A stretch of 38,588 bases of DNA from a virus: positions 1 to 38,588 of IMG/VR virus record IMGVR_UViG_3300031269_000035; one strand, written 5' to 3'. Position 1 is the stretch's first letter; the number at the start of each line of letters is the position of its first letter. This document shows positions 1-6,482 of this stretch, in pieces. The position numbers and the translations under genes were made by a program. The notes below the pieces were generated by a model. That model was not told the DNA's origin and did not search any database. It saw only the letters and a list, made by a program, of their open reading frames with translations.

Positions 1-2
1 GT

Positions 3-884
3 TCAAGGGTCTTTTGGAATGTTCGTAAAAGGAACGTAGCAGTACTTACACCCAGAGGCGCACCCGAACATTTTGCCCTGACAGGGGTCTAGAGACAACT
101 GACAACCACATCCGTTTTCGTCAAGTTGCGGTGTCGCTAGGCCGAACACGTCGTCAAGCTTCCCCCTATCCAAGCAACGGGTCTCAAAGGCGTCCCCAGC
201 GTACTCGGTTCCAAGTTCGTTTAGGAGCCTCAGGTCATCTGCGCATACGCCCACCTTGATTCCGTGAGCAGAGGCTATCCCTACTAGGCGTAGCATTGCC
301 TCTTTACGCGCCTCCCGCTCGTCATTAGTAGTAGAGCTATGCTCGTAGCCTTTGTCCCAATGCGGAGAGGGCTGGAGAAAGCTCACATCCACCGTGGACA
401 TACCAATCGACGCCATCGTCTGGCAGATAGTGCCGAACTGCTCACGGCGAGCTTGACCCTCTTCATTGAGGTAGCCAAAGTCATTGGGAACAGGGGAATA
501 CCGCCACTGTACCAATTCAGGGCCAACCAGATGCACATGGGCTTTGAAGGCGTCAAGCTGCTCTACTAAAGGGGGTACACGAGTCTCTACCTCTTCCCAG
601 CCAGTAATAGTCACTGCGGTGAAAACCCGGTAGGGTGACAGCCACGTTTGCAACGCAGAGGTAAGTTTTGGGGGGTACTTGGTCCAGAAAAACAGAGAAT
701 GTATGTTGTCGGGGTCTGCTTTCCAGAAGGAAAGGGACAACATCTTAGGGTCGGTTGCCGGAATGATTCCCTTGATGGTCATCATGTCCTGTAGCCATGG
801 CATGTACCAGTGTGCCACATCGGTCCACCGGCTCAGTGAGATAGGTAGACCACGCTCTAGTGAGCTTTTCAAAGGGATAGGCAT
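3..884 (-). CDS. DUF1848-family protein with a C-terminal radical-SAM-like cysteine cluster
   Basis: This is a 293-residue protein with a strong GGAGGAACG-ATG start. Its N-terminus (ISLSRWTDVAHWYMPWL, residues 15-31) matches the SASRRTDIPA..W opening of DUF1848. The C-terminus holds Cys259, Cys261 and Cys268, then a canonical CX3CX2C (Cys275, Cys279, Cys282) followed by Tyr. DUF1848 has no known reaction; its C-terminal cysteines resemble the [4Fe-4S] site that radical-SAM enzymes carry at the N-terminus. A redox or nucleic-acid modification role is only inference. The stop is inside the window, so the gene is complete. It is the first gene after its own promoter-like site at 910-938 and is probably transcribed apart from the upstream gene. 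Family assignment is fairly sure; function is unknown. Confidence 0.75.
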   Translation of the reverse strand: MPIPLKSSLERGLPISLSRWTDVAHWYMPWLQDMMTIKGIIPATDPKMLSLSFWKADPDNIHSLFFWTKYPPKLTSALQTWLSPYRVFTAVTITGWEEVETRVPPLVEQLDAFKAHVHLVGPELVQWRYSPVPNDFGYLNEEGQARREQFGTICQTMASIGMSTVDVSFLQPSPHWDKGYEHSSTTNDEREARKEAMLRLVGIASAHGIKVGVCADDLRLLNELGTEYAGDAFETRCLDRGKLDDVFGLATPQLDENGCGCQLSLDPCQGKMFGCASGCKYCYVPFTNIPKDP

Positions 885-909
885 CGTTCCTCCAGTAGTA
901 GTAGCGGAG

Positions 910-938
910 ACGATACCCTAGCCCGTTGCATCGGTCAA
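910..938 (-). promoter_or_regulatory. Promoter-like site upstream of the DUF1848 gene
   Basis: Read on the minus strand: TTGACC at 938-933, a 17-base spacer ending in GGGCTAGGG, and TATCGT at 915-910. The predicted start of transcription is about 20 bases before the ATG at 884. The same CTAGGG-before-minus-10 layout recurs at 8768-8796 and 36703-36731. Recognition by host sigma70 or a phage factor is inferred. Confidence 0.45.
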
Positions 939-1228
939 TAACTTTCCTTCCAGAAATCGGTAAGGACGGTATTCTCCATCTCTTCGTCCTCTACCGAATC
1001 TTCATACCAACTCTCAGGGTCGGTAAGGGCAGAGTCCTCCGCATAAAGGAAGTCATCATCTCTCCCTTCATCCCACACAGGGCTTTGGAGGTACATCTCA
1101 TCGCCAGCCGACTTACAGCCGCAGTCTCCGCCGCAATTACCACCACAGCCGCAGTCTCCACCGCAGTCTCCGCCGCAGTTGGCTTGATACATACGGGCCA
1201 CCATCTTTGCCAGTCTTAACTTGCTCAT
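935..1228 (-). CDS. Possible nested start: Cys/Gly-rich 97-residue protein
   Basis: Within the 424-residue frame, TTGGAGGACGT stands directly before an in-frame ATG at 1228. This GGAGG at ideal spacing is better than the site of the long ORF itself. The product would start MSKLRLAKMVARMYQAN, an opening like MNKKRVAKMVAF of the small gene at 24217-24498, then a Cys-Gly-Gly-Asp repeat region with seven Cys, then an acidic tail. Either two genes have become fused by loss of a stop, or one mRNA makes both a long and a short form. Cys spacing suggests metal binding or disulphides, but no known family was recognised. Confidence 0.45.
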   Translation of the reverse strand: MSKLRLAKMVARMYQANCGGDCGGDCGCGGNCGGDCGCKSAGDEMYLQSPVWDEGRDDDFLYAEDSALTDPESWYEDSVEDEEMENTVLTDFWKESY

Positions 1229-2209
1229 ACGTCCTCCAAGGATTCGGGGTCTGTCCCGCTCCTGATCTCGGTCAATGTAGGGGATGACTTCACACTCCCC
1301 CGGTCTTGGGGTCTTAGGGTTAGGCGTGTTGGTCCACCATGTGGATACAAGTCTCCCTTTTCGATTTTCAACCACGAAAATAATCGTGACCCCGCTTCTT
1401 GAGGCTTCAAAACGAACGGGATCACCGTATCCGAGGTTGGTTAGAATCTTTTGCTGTTCGGGTCGAAGGCGCTTATTGCTATTCCGTCTGGCCTCATACC
1501 ACCGCTCAAACTCGTCCAAGCCTTTCTGGACATCCACAACCGTGACGCCTCTTTGGTCCATCCGATACTGAGCGTGTGCCGTAAGCTCCAAGGTCTTGAA
1601 CAGGTCAATCTTACTCGGTATAGATACCCTGTCATAGAGAAGGTCCGCATCCGAGTTGGAAAGATCTTTCCCCTTCTCTATGTCCTCGATAAGGTCTTCT
1701 TTGACTGTATCAGGTAGCTTGTGTTCCTCAATGTTGCGGATAACGTGGCAGGGGCCTCCGGGAAGTCCTAGAGGCATTCTGCGGGCATTAACAGCCCTGT
1801 CTACGGGAGCATCGTCTTTTCTAACCCACCTAGCCATGTCGTCCCGTCCAAATGTGTGTGTTGCCACGACCTCAGGATACTTCCAATCCAGAAGTTCAAA
1901 CTCGTTAAACATCGTCCGCCCAAACATTTCAATGGACTTGGACCGGCACGCATCAGTGAGCTTGACTTTGATGTCATACAGGGGCGAGAACGGGACTGAA
2001 ATCTGAATATCGTAGAGGTCGTCTCTCTGGACGATGACGCACTGAGCGCCTACCGCCTCCCAATTAGGTGCCGTACCGTAATCGGACTGGAGCTTTTCCA
2101 GATAGAGGGCGGCGGCATCCTCCACCCGACTTTCGGAGGTGGTAAGCAGTTCTATTTCCCCGTCGATGATGAGGAAATAGAGGAATGTGATATTGCCCGT
2201 GAGGAACAT
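935..2209 (-). CDS. Unknown protein with a DUF4258-like middle domain and a Cys/Gly-rich tail
   Basis: This is a 424-residue open frame. Residues 1-190 are not recognised. Residues about 210-300 read LTAHAQYRMDQRGVTVVDV followed by strand-rich sequence ending GRLVSTWW, which is the layout of DUF4258 (His-Ala-x-x-Arg-Met-x-x-Arg-Gly), a small domain found in toxin-like and phage proteins. From residue 328 the sequence changes: MSKLRLAKMVARM, then a run of CGGDC/CGGNC units (seven Cys, about residues 336-357), then an acidic Trp/Tyr tail. A strong ribosome binding site precedes Met328, so the last 97 residues may also be made on their own (see 935-1228). The start at 2209 has only a weak binding site. 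The gene follows the terminator at 2248-2284. Function is unknown; the domain call is tentative. Confidence 0.65.
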   Translation of the reverse strand: MFLTGNITFLYFLIIDGEIELLTTSESRVEDAAALYLEKLQSDYGTAPNWEAVGAQCVIVQRDDLYDIQISVPFSPLYDIKVKLTDACRSKSIEMFGRTMFNEFELLDWKYPEVVATHTFGRDDMARWVRKDDAPVDRAVNARRMPLGLPGGPCHVIRNIEEHKLPDTVKEDLIEDIEKGKDLSNSDADLLYDRVSIPSKIDLFKTLELTAHAQYRMDQRGVTVVDVQKGLDEFERWYEARRNSNKRLRPEQQKILTNLGYGDPVRFEASRSGVTIIFVVENRKGRLVSTWWTNTPNPKTPRPGECEVIPYIDRDQERDRPRILGGRMSKLRLAKMVARMYQANCGGDCGGDCGCGGNCGGDCGCKSAGDEMYLQSPVWDEGRDDDFLYAEDSALTDPESWYEDSVEDEEMENTVLTDFWKESY

Positions 2210-2247
2210 AAGACGAAACCCGTGTGATTACACTAGCCTCAGGTACA

Positions 2248-2284
2248 AATAGAAAAACGCCCCCGACGATAAGCCGGGGGCGTT
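2248..2284 (-). terminator. Rho-independent terminator after the HNH gene
   Basis: This is a perfect 10-bp stem (2256-2265 with 2275-2284, AACGCCCCCG/CGGGGGCGTT) with a 9-base loop. On the minus strand it runs into TTTTCTATTT. It lies between the HNH stop (2288) and the next start (2209). Confidence 0.85.
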
Positions 2285-2287
2285 GAT

Positions 2288-2827
2288 TCAACCGGTCAGT
2301 GCATATTGACCATCGGGGAGGTAAGCGTGCCACTCCTCCGGCACAGACTTACCAATGAGGCTGTACTCTACGTTGTTCAGATGGCGCGGCTCATGCGGCT
2401 TAGATAACAGCGCCATCCTTGCTTCTTTAGGTGTCTGGTCGCCCTTCCGCCTGTTGCAATCCGAACACGACGTAGTGATGTTCTCCCACGTCGTACCTCC
2501 GCCTCTGCTATGAGGAACCACATGGTCAAAGGTGAGGTCCCTCACATTCAAGCCACCATCCCCTGCGGATAGGCCACAGTACTGGCACGTAAAGTCGTCT
2601 CTTATGTAGATGTTGGTCCTGCTGAAAGAGACGGCCTTCCTGCGGTGGACATACTTTTGAAGCGCCAATACCGCTGGAACTACCAGAGTGACGGAAGGGC
2701 TGTGCACCTCCCATTCCTCATACTCCACTACTGTGAACACAACGTCACGAAGAACCATCTCGATAGCTTTCTGCCACGAAAGAACAGCCTTGGGCTTGTA
2801 GTCAGCATTGAGAAGCAACGTATCCAT
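2288..2827 (-). CDS. HNH endonuclease
   Basis: This 179-residue protein has a classical HNH site in its second half: CQYCG, then LTFDHVVPHSRGG, then WENITTSCSDCNRRKGD. The two CxxC pairs form the structural zinc site, the DH pair starts the beta-beta-alpha-metal catalytic motif, and Asn of WEN and the CNRRKG helix complete it. The N-terminal part (VLLNADYKPKAVLSWQKA-like opening) is the usual prefix of stand-alone bacterial and phage HNH proteins. It acts as a DNA nicking or cutting enzyme; whether it serves homing, packaging or host DNA breakdown is not visible. The start is supported by GGACGAG five bases upstream. A gap of 81 bases separates it from the upstream gene, and its transcript ends at the terminator at 2248-2284. 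Confidence 0.9.
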   Translation of the reverse strand: MDTLLLNADYKPKAVLSWQKAIEMVLRDVVFTVVEYEEWEVHSPSVTLVVPAVLALQKYVHRRKAVSFSRTNIYIRDDFTCQYCGLSAGDGGLNVRDLTFDHVVPHSRGGGTTWENITTSCSDCNRRKGDQTPKEARMALLSKPHEPRHLNNVEYSLIGKSVPEEWHAYLPDGQYALTG

Positions 2828-2908
2828 GTCTCGTCCGGTTCTGCCTCACGCTCTGTGAGGTTTGGTTAACGATCTGCCCTTTTAAGAGACGGGATACAAG
2901 CAGATTAC

Positions 2909-3688
2909 TTACAACTCAAAGGCTTGATGCCTCCGCACCACTTGCATCCCGTGTAGGTCTTTCGGGGCTGTCTCAATGTCCCCGTAGTGCATAAGGTATG
3001 TTTTCGACCTTACCACGGGAGGCAGAGAAATCAATTCCTCAAAGTGAGTGTGAACGGTAGCCGGGTAATGGTCCCTGAAAGAGCAGTCATGGAACACAAT
3101 ATCAAACTCCGGCAAGTGACGGAATGAAGTTGATGTCGTGTCCGCTGAGTAGAACACACGAGTACCTGTCTCTGATTCCAGCATCAATCCAAAAGAATGC
3201 ATGTCCGGCACGTGGTCTGTCTTGAAAAAGGCTATCTTCACACCACCTAGTTGGACAACAGCCTCTGGGTGAGGCACCGGGTGCACGTCAAAGTAGGTCG
3301 CTAGCGTGGCCTTAAGGGGGTTACCTTCCCTATCCTGTAAGGGCTCCATACCAGCCCGCAGCGAGTTGTCCCACAGGTCGATGCCTTCGCTCCCAACCTC
3401 AGAAGGTACAAGAAGTGCCGGAGCATATAGCTCAAAGCGTTTGTCCCCTACAAAGTAGCCTTGGTAGCCTAGCTCTTCAAGGCCACCAATGTGGTCGGCG
3501 TGATGGTGTGTGATAACGACGCCATCCAAGCTCATAATATCGTGCCCAAGCTCTCCAAGGCTCTCCAAGGCTGTCGTCCCGCAGTCAATGAGGTACTTCT
3601 TCCCCTCAGACTCAAGTAGAACGTTGTTGTGGTAGTTCTGACGGCGGCGGCTGAATGCCCCACCTGTACCTAAAAATGTCATCTTCAT
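2909..3688 (-). CDS. Metallo-beta-lactamase-fold hydrolase
   Basis: This is a 259-residue protein. It opens MTFLGTGGAF, the N-terminal strand of RNase Z/PhnP-like enzymes. The dinuclear metal motif HxHxDH is at residues 61-66 (HHHADH). A later Asp lies in FYSADTTS, VFHDCSF follows, and a His near the end (MHYGD) supplies the final ligand. All core ligands appear present, so the enzyme should be active. Family members cleave phosphodiesters (tRNA 3' ends, cyclic nucleotides, cyclic phosphonates) or thioesters. A nucleotide or cyclic-oligonucleotide substrate, as in anti-signalling enzymes, is possible but not shown. The start overlaps the upstream stop in ATGA style, indicating translational coupling. 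Confidence 0.85.
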   Translation of the reverse strand: MKMTFLGTGGAFSRRRQNYHNNVLLESEGKKYLIDCGTTALESLGELGHDIMSLDGVVITHHHADHIGGLEELGYQGYFVGDKRFELYAPALLVPSEVGSEGIDLWDNSLRAGMEPLQDREGNPLKATLATYFDVHPVPHPEAVVQLGGVKIAFFKTDHVPDMHSFGLMLESETGTRVFYSADTTSTSFRHLPEFDIVFHDCSFRDHYPATVHTHFEELISLPPVVRSKTYLMHYGDIETAPKDLHGMQVVRRHQAFEL

Positions 3689-4428
3689 ACTAAACTCTCT
3701 CGACTGAGGTATTCTTTGACGGTCGCTACAACAGAGGGGCGTTCCGGCTCATCCGAAATCAAAGCCCTCCAAAGGGGGTAGAAGGATCTTTGAGGTGAGT
3801 ACACAGTTACACCCTGAGTGTGATACTTACCAATCGCAGGAATGATGGTATGTTTTGAGAAGTGTTCAAGAAGCTTGTCCGGGTCCGTAAATTTGCCAAT
3901 TATCCCGGTCCTACCCCGAGACTCCTCTGGCGGACCTTTTCGGAGTATGAGATCACGATGGTAGACAGAAGTGGTGAGGTAAGAGTCCCACCACTTATCT
4001 GATTTTCTTGAAGATATTGCTTGGGGGTGGAGTTGGCGGAACCCCCAATGGCCACTGTAGACAGAATGAGCAGAAAAAGAAGTACAGTGGTCATTTGAAG
4101 ATGCCACATTGAAAACTCGCATGATTCTGAAAGCAGGAAAAGCCACTTCCGTAGTGGGATTCACGAAGCCGACCTTGGGCCTTGCTAGGTTCTCATACCG
4201 AAGCATAGCAGGTAACGTTAGTGTCTCATCTATCGTGTACGGGGAAGGGGACACGTATCTCGTACAACCCCTAAAAGAGGGTCTACGGTACTGTAAGAAG
4301 AAATCCCCTACCGCTACGTCTGTGTGGAAAGTCGTGTCTGTGATGTCCTCATAGGAGTACAGACTCAATCCTAGAGCGTCGGAAGCTGCCTTGTAGAAAA
4401 GGGCATCTTGGAATCGGTTAATAATCAT
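3685..4428 (-). CDS. Unknown 247-residue protein
   Basis: No family was recognised. The sequence is mixed alpha/beta and rich in Tyr, Phe and Ser, with no membrane segment or signal peptide. Conserved-looking stretches are VGDFFLQYRRPSFRGCTRY and HSVYSGHWGFRQLHP. It stands between the DHH phosphoesterase and the MBL-fold hydrolase, overlaps the latter's start by four bases, and probably belongs to the same operon. The ATG at 4428 lacks a clear ribosome binding site; it follows a 15-bp tandem repeat at 4436-4465. The long undisturbed frame and the coupling to the next gene support it as real. Confidence 0.7.
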   Translation of the reverse strand: MIINRFQDALFYKAASDALGLSLYSYEDITDTTFHTDVAVGDFFLQYRRPSFRGCTRYVSPSPYTIDETLTLPAMLRYENLARPKVGFVNPTTEVAFPAFRIMRVFNVASSNDHCTSFSAHSVYSGHWGFRQLHPQAISSRKSDKWWDSYLTTSVYHRDLILRKGPPEESRGRTGIIGKFTDPDKLLEHFSKHTIIPAIGKYHTQGVTVYSPQRSFYPLWRALISDEPERPSVVATVKEYLSRESLV

Positions 4429-4435
4429 AAGTGGT

Positions 4436-4465
4436 CGTGAACAGGGTCGTCGTGAACAGGGTCGT
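4436..4465. repeat. 15-bp tandem direct repeat
   Basis: CGTGAACAGGGTCGT occurs twice head to tail (4436-4450 and 4451-4465) in the 48-base gap between the DHH gene stop and the next gene. It is probably a slippage product; it may displace the ribosome binding site of the gene starting at 4428. Confidence 0.8.
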
Positions 4466-4476
4466 AAAGGATAGTG

Positions 4477-5592
4477 TTAAGCACCGGAAAGATGACGGAT
4501 GATTCGTTTGGTAATCGTAGCCTTGGCGAACTCAGATAGCTTCTGTTGGTCTTCCCCATCATCCTCCGGGGAGTAAAGAAAGCCAAGAGGAACCTTAGCC
4601 CCACCACTACCCGACTTGCCTCCAGAGGACTCAGGACCAAAGACCTTCTGGCAGAAATTGTGAACATTAACAGATGAGTTGCGGGAGCGCACAGAGGCGT
4701 GAATGAACCCGTCAATGAGGCAAAAGACTACCACAGTTTCAACACCCTCCATCCGAAGGAACTCGTCTGCGATAATAGGCAGAGCATCCCGCCTCTTGCT
4801 AGAGAGGATTCCGAGATAAGAGATGAGGATAGAAGCCTCATTGACCATGTTGGATGCTGCTAGTGCTCGCAACTCAAACAGGTAAGGAGGGAGGGGGTGG
4901 TGGACAATGCTGTGGAACTTCTTACGGTCGATGTAGGCTATCAAGTGGGAATGTGCGTCCAAGTCCAGCTTCGAGACATTCTCGTCGAGAAGGTTGTGCG
5001 TGTCGTTGACTACCCCAAACAGTAAGGCGGTCGCAACCAGTATACCCCGCTCCGTCTCAAAATCTAAATCAAAGTGGCAGATGTAGTCCCATATAATGGC
5101 CGAGCACGAGCCACAGGTGCGTATGTCTGTGACGGGCAAATCCATGTCGAACTGGTGGTGGTCGAAAACACAGTGCCACTCTTCAATCTCATCGAAGCCT
5201 GTATTCTGAGGCACAGAATCTACTGTAACAAACGTCGAGTAGTTCTCCACCTCAAAATCGTCTTTGTGCTTGAGGCGAACATCGAGGACGTTCACTTCGG
5301 TCTGGTTCTGCGGGTGTGAAATCTGGCCCGAGTAGAAGATATCACACTGGAGGCCATATTCAGCCTCTAGAATCCACTCCAATCCCAGAGCAGATCCGAT
5401 AGCGTCAGGGTCTGGGGTGTGTTGCAGTACGAGACAGACCTTCTTGTCTGTGGGTCTGTCTTTGAAAAAATCTTTGAAGCGCTCAAACACATCGTTCGGG
5501 CGGCGCTTGGTCGAAGGCATATCCGGCCCTTGTTCATAGGATGGTTTTGAGACTTCCGATATTGTTTCGGCGGGGCTTGGGTTCTTTTCCAT
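4477..5592 (-). CDS. DHH/DHHA1-family phosphoesterase (NrnA/RecJ-like)
   Basis: This 371-residue protein has the manganese-binding motifs of the DHH superfamily: HTPDPDAIGSALGLE at residues 58-72 (motif I), VTVDS at 122-126 (motif II), FDHHQ at 143-147 (motif III, the name-giving DHH), and GVVNDTHNLLDE further on (motif IV). The C-terminus carries a DHHA1-like segment with a Gly/Ser-rich loop (SSGGKSGSGG) in place of the usual GGGHxxAAG. Relatives hydrolyse short oligonucleotides, pAp or cyclic dinucleotides in the cytoplasm. An alternative start is Met25 (5520), which has AAGGG upstream and would avoid the 59-base overlap with the preceding gene. Trimming RNA fragments or destroying signalling nucleotides are both plausible; the sequence does not choose. 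Confidence 0.85.
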   Translation of the reverse strand: MEKNPSPAETISEVSKPSYEQGPDMPSTKRRPNDVFERFKDFFKDRPTDKKVCLVLQHTPDPDAIGSALGLEWILEAEYGLQCDIFYSGQISHPQNQTEVNVLDVRLKHKDDFEVENYSTFVTVDSVPQNTGFDEIEEWHCVFDHHQFDMDLPVTDIRTCGSCSAIIWDYICHFDLDFETERGILVATALLFGVVNDTHNLLDENVSKLDLDAHSHLIAYIDRKKFHSIVHHPLPPYLFELRALAASNMVNEASILISYLGILSSKRRDALPIIADEFLRMEGVETVVVFCLIDGFIHASVRSRNSSVNVHNFCQKVFGPESSGGKSGSGGAKVPLGFLYSPEDDGEDQQKLSEFAKATITKRIIRHLSGA

Positions 5593-5770
5593 CGTCCACT
5601 ACCTCTCGTTGGTTAAGCTGGTACACTACTTCACGAATTTTTTGCATGTTTGTGATCTGAGCCTTAGCGCCGTCCGGCTCAGACAGTCGTAGCTGTAGGA
5701 GTTCATCCACAAGCTCACCCAGCGGCTTCGCTGCTATTTCTTCTCTGTACTGGTCCATTTCTTCTGACAT
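5534..5770 (-). CDS. Small charged protein, 78 residues
   Basis: GAGGGAGACTG precedes the ATG, and the start overlaps the stop of the upstream gene, so expression is well supported. The protein is alpha-helical and rich in Glu, Gln and Leu (KPLGELVDELLQLRLSEP, then KIREVVYQLNQREV), with a basic tail. It resembles a small helical adaptor or coiled-coil protein, but no family was recognised. It overlaps the 5' end of the DHH gene unless the latter starts at 5520. Confidence 0.7.
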   Translation of the reverse strand: MSEEMDQYREEIAAKPLGELVDELLQLRLSEPDGAKAQITNMQKIREVVYQLNQREVVDDGKEPKPRRNNIGSLKTIL

Positions 5771-6150
5771 CAGTCTCCCTCTAACTCCATTGAGTCTTCT
5801 TCGTCATCATCTTCGTCATCATCTTCGTCATCATCTTCGTCATCTTCGTCGGGTTCATCGACGCCACGCTGGGGGAGGTTCTGTAGAGCGTTAGCTATCT
5901 GCCCAAAAATGAAGCCTGACTCGAACAGGTACTCAAAGTAAATCTCAGTAGTAGACTCCTCTTCCTTATGCACGTAGAAGATGACCTCTTTAGATTTGAC
6001 CTTGATCTTGACCTCCCGCCAATGCGTCCCGGCCTCGATTTTTCGGACCAGAAAACCCTCGTCCGTTGGCTCAAACTTAAAGAGAGTCACCACCTCACGA
6101 ACGGTGGCAGGTTGTGACCGATGGGGCGCTGTCCACTTTAGAACACTCAT
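5770..6150 (-). CDS. Unknown protein with a long Asp/Glu tail
   Basis: This is a 126-residue protein with a good ribosome binding site (GGAGACTGA-ATG) and ATGA coupling to the gene before it. The first 95 residues are strand-rich (VREVVTLFKFEPTDEGFLVRK; VKIKVKSKEVIFYVHKEEE) with no recognised family. The last 30 residues are almost pure Asp/Glu, encoded by repeats of a 12-base TCATCATCTTCG-like unit that can expand or contract by slippage. Acidic tails of this kind occur in DNA mimics, chaperones and phage proteins that bind basic partners. Function is unknown. Confidence 0.7.
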   Translation of the reverse strand: MSVLKWTAPHRSQPATVREVVTLFKFEPTDEGFLVRKIEAGTHWREVKIKVKSKEVIFYVHKEEESTTEIYFEYLFESGFIFGQIANALQNLPQRGVDEPDEDDEDDDEDDDEDDDEEDSMELEGD

Positions 6151-6449
6151 TCAGTCTCCAATAGCTCCGAGAATTGCGTGCCCATATACAGGCCCTGATA
6201 CGGTGCTTCATTGTCATACAAAAAAACCTTCAAGCCCTTAAAGGACTTCGACCGGAGCGTCACAAGGCACTCTTCCAGTACATCGAAGTACGTTATCGTA
6301 CCACAGGACTTTCCGAACTGTCCAAACAAGTTCGTCAGTGCCTCATTCGCACTCTCGCCTCTTCCGGGCAGGAAGAGGAGATTCAGATATTCCGCCCTAG
6401 TCTCTAAACGGATATAGTAGCAAGCCTCGCTTGCGTCAAACTCAATCAT
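6147..6449 (-). CDS. Unknown 100-residue protein
   Basis: A strong AGGAGG stands five bases before the ATG, and the stop overlaps the next start. The protein begins MIEFDASEACYYIRLETR, then has a helix and several strands (TYFDVLEECLVTLRSKS; LKVFLYDN). No family was recognised. It is the first gene of a tightly coupled set of six running down to the MBL-fold gene. Confidence 0.7.
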   Translation of the reverse strand: MIEFDASEACYYIRLETRAEYLNLLFLPGRGESANEALTNLFGQFGKSCGTITYFDVLEECLVTLRSKSFKGLKVFLYDNEAPYQGLYMGTQFSELLETE

Positions 6450-6482
6450 ACAAGCCTCCTACTGCCGGAGCCTACAAGTGGA

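Noticed and set aside
1100-1180. Short CRISPR-like repeats (CCGCAGTCTCC units)
   Set aside because: The units are codons of the Cys-Gly-Asp repeat in an open frame, with no spacers of constant length.
2833-2860. CCTCAC/GTGAGG inverted repeat before the HNH gene as an operator or riboswitch
   Set aside because: A six-bp stem alone, without a second copy or known fold, is not enough.
4425-4715. Minus-strand frame of 96 codons ending in DPVHDDPVHDHL
   Set aside because: It overlaps the DHH gene's 3' end in another frame; the ending repeat is simply the 15-bp DNA repeat translated.
5795-5850. TCATCATCTTCG tandem units as a regulatory iteron
   Set aside because: They encode the Asp/Glu tail of the 126-residue protein in frame; coding explains them.
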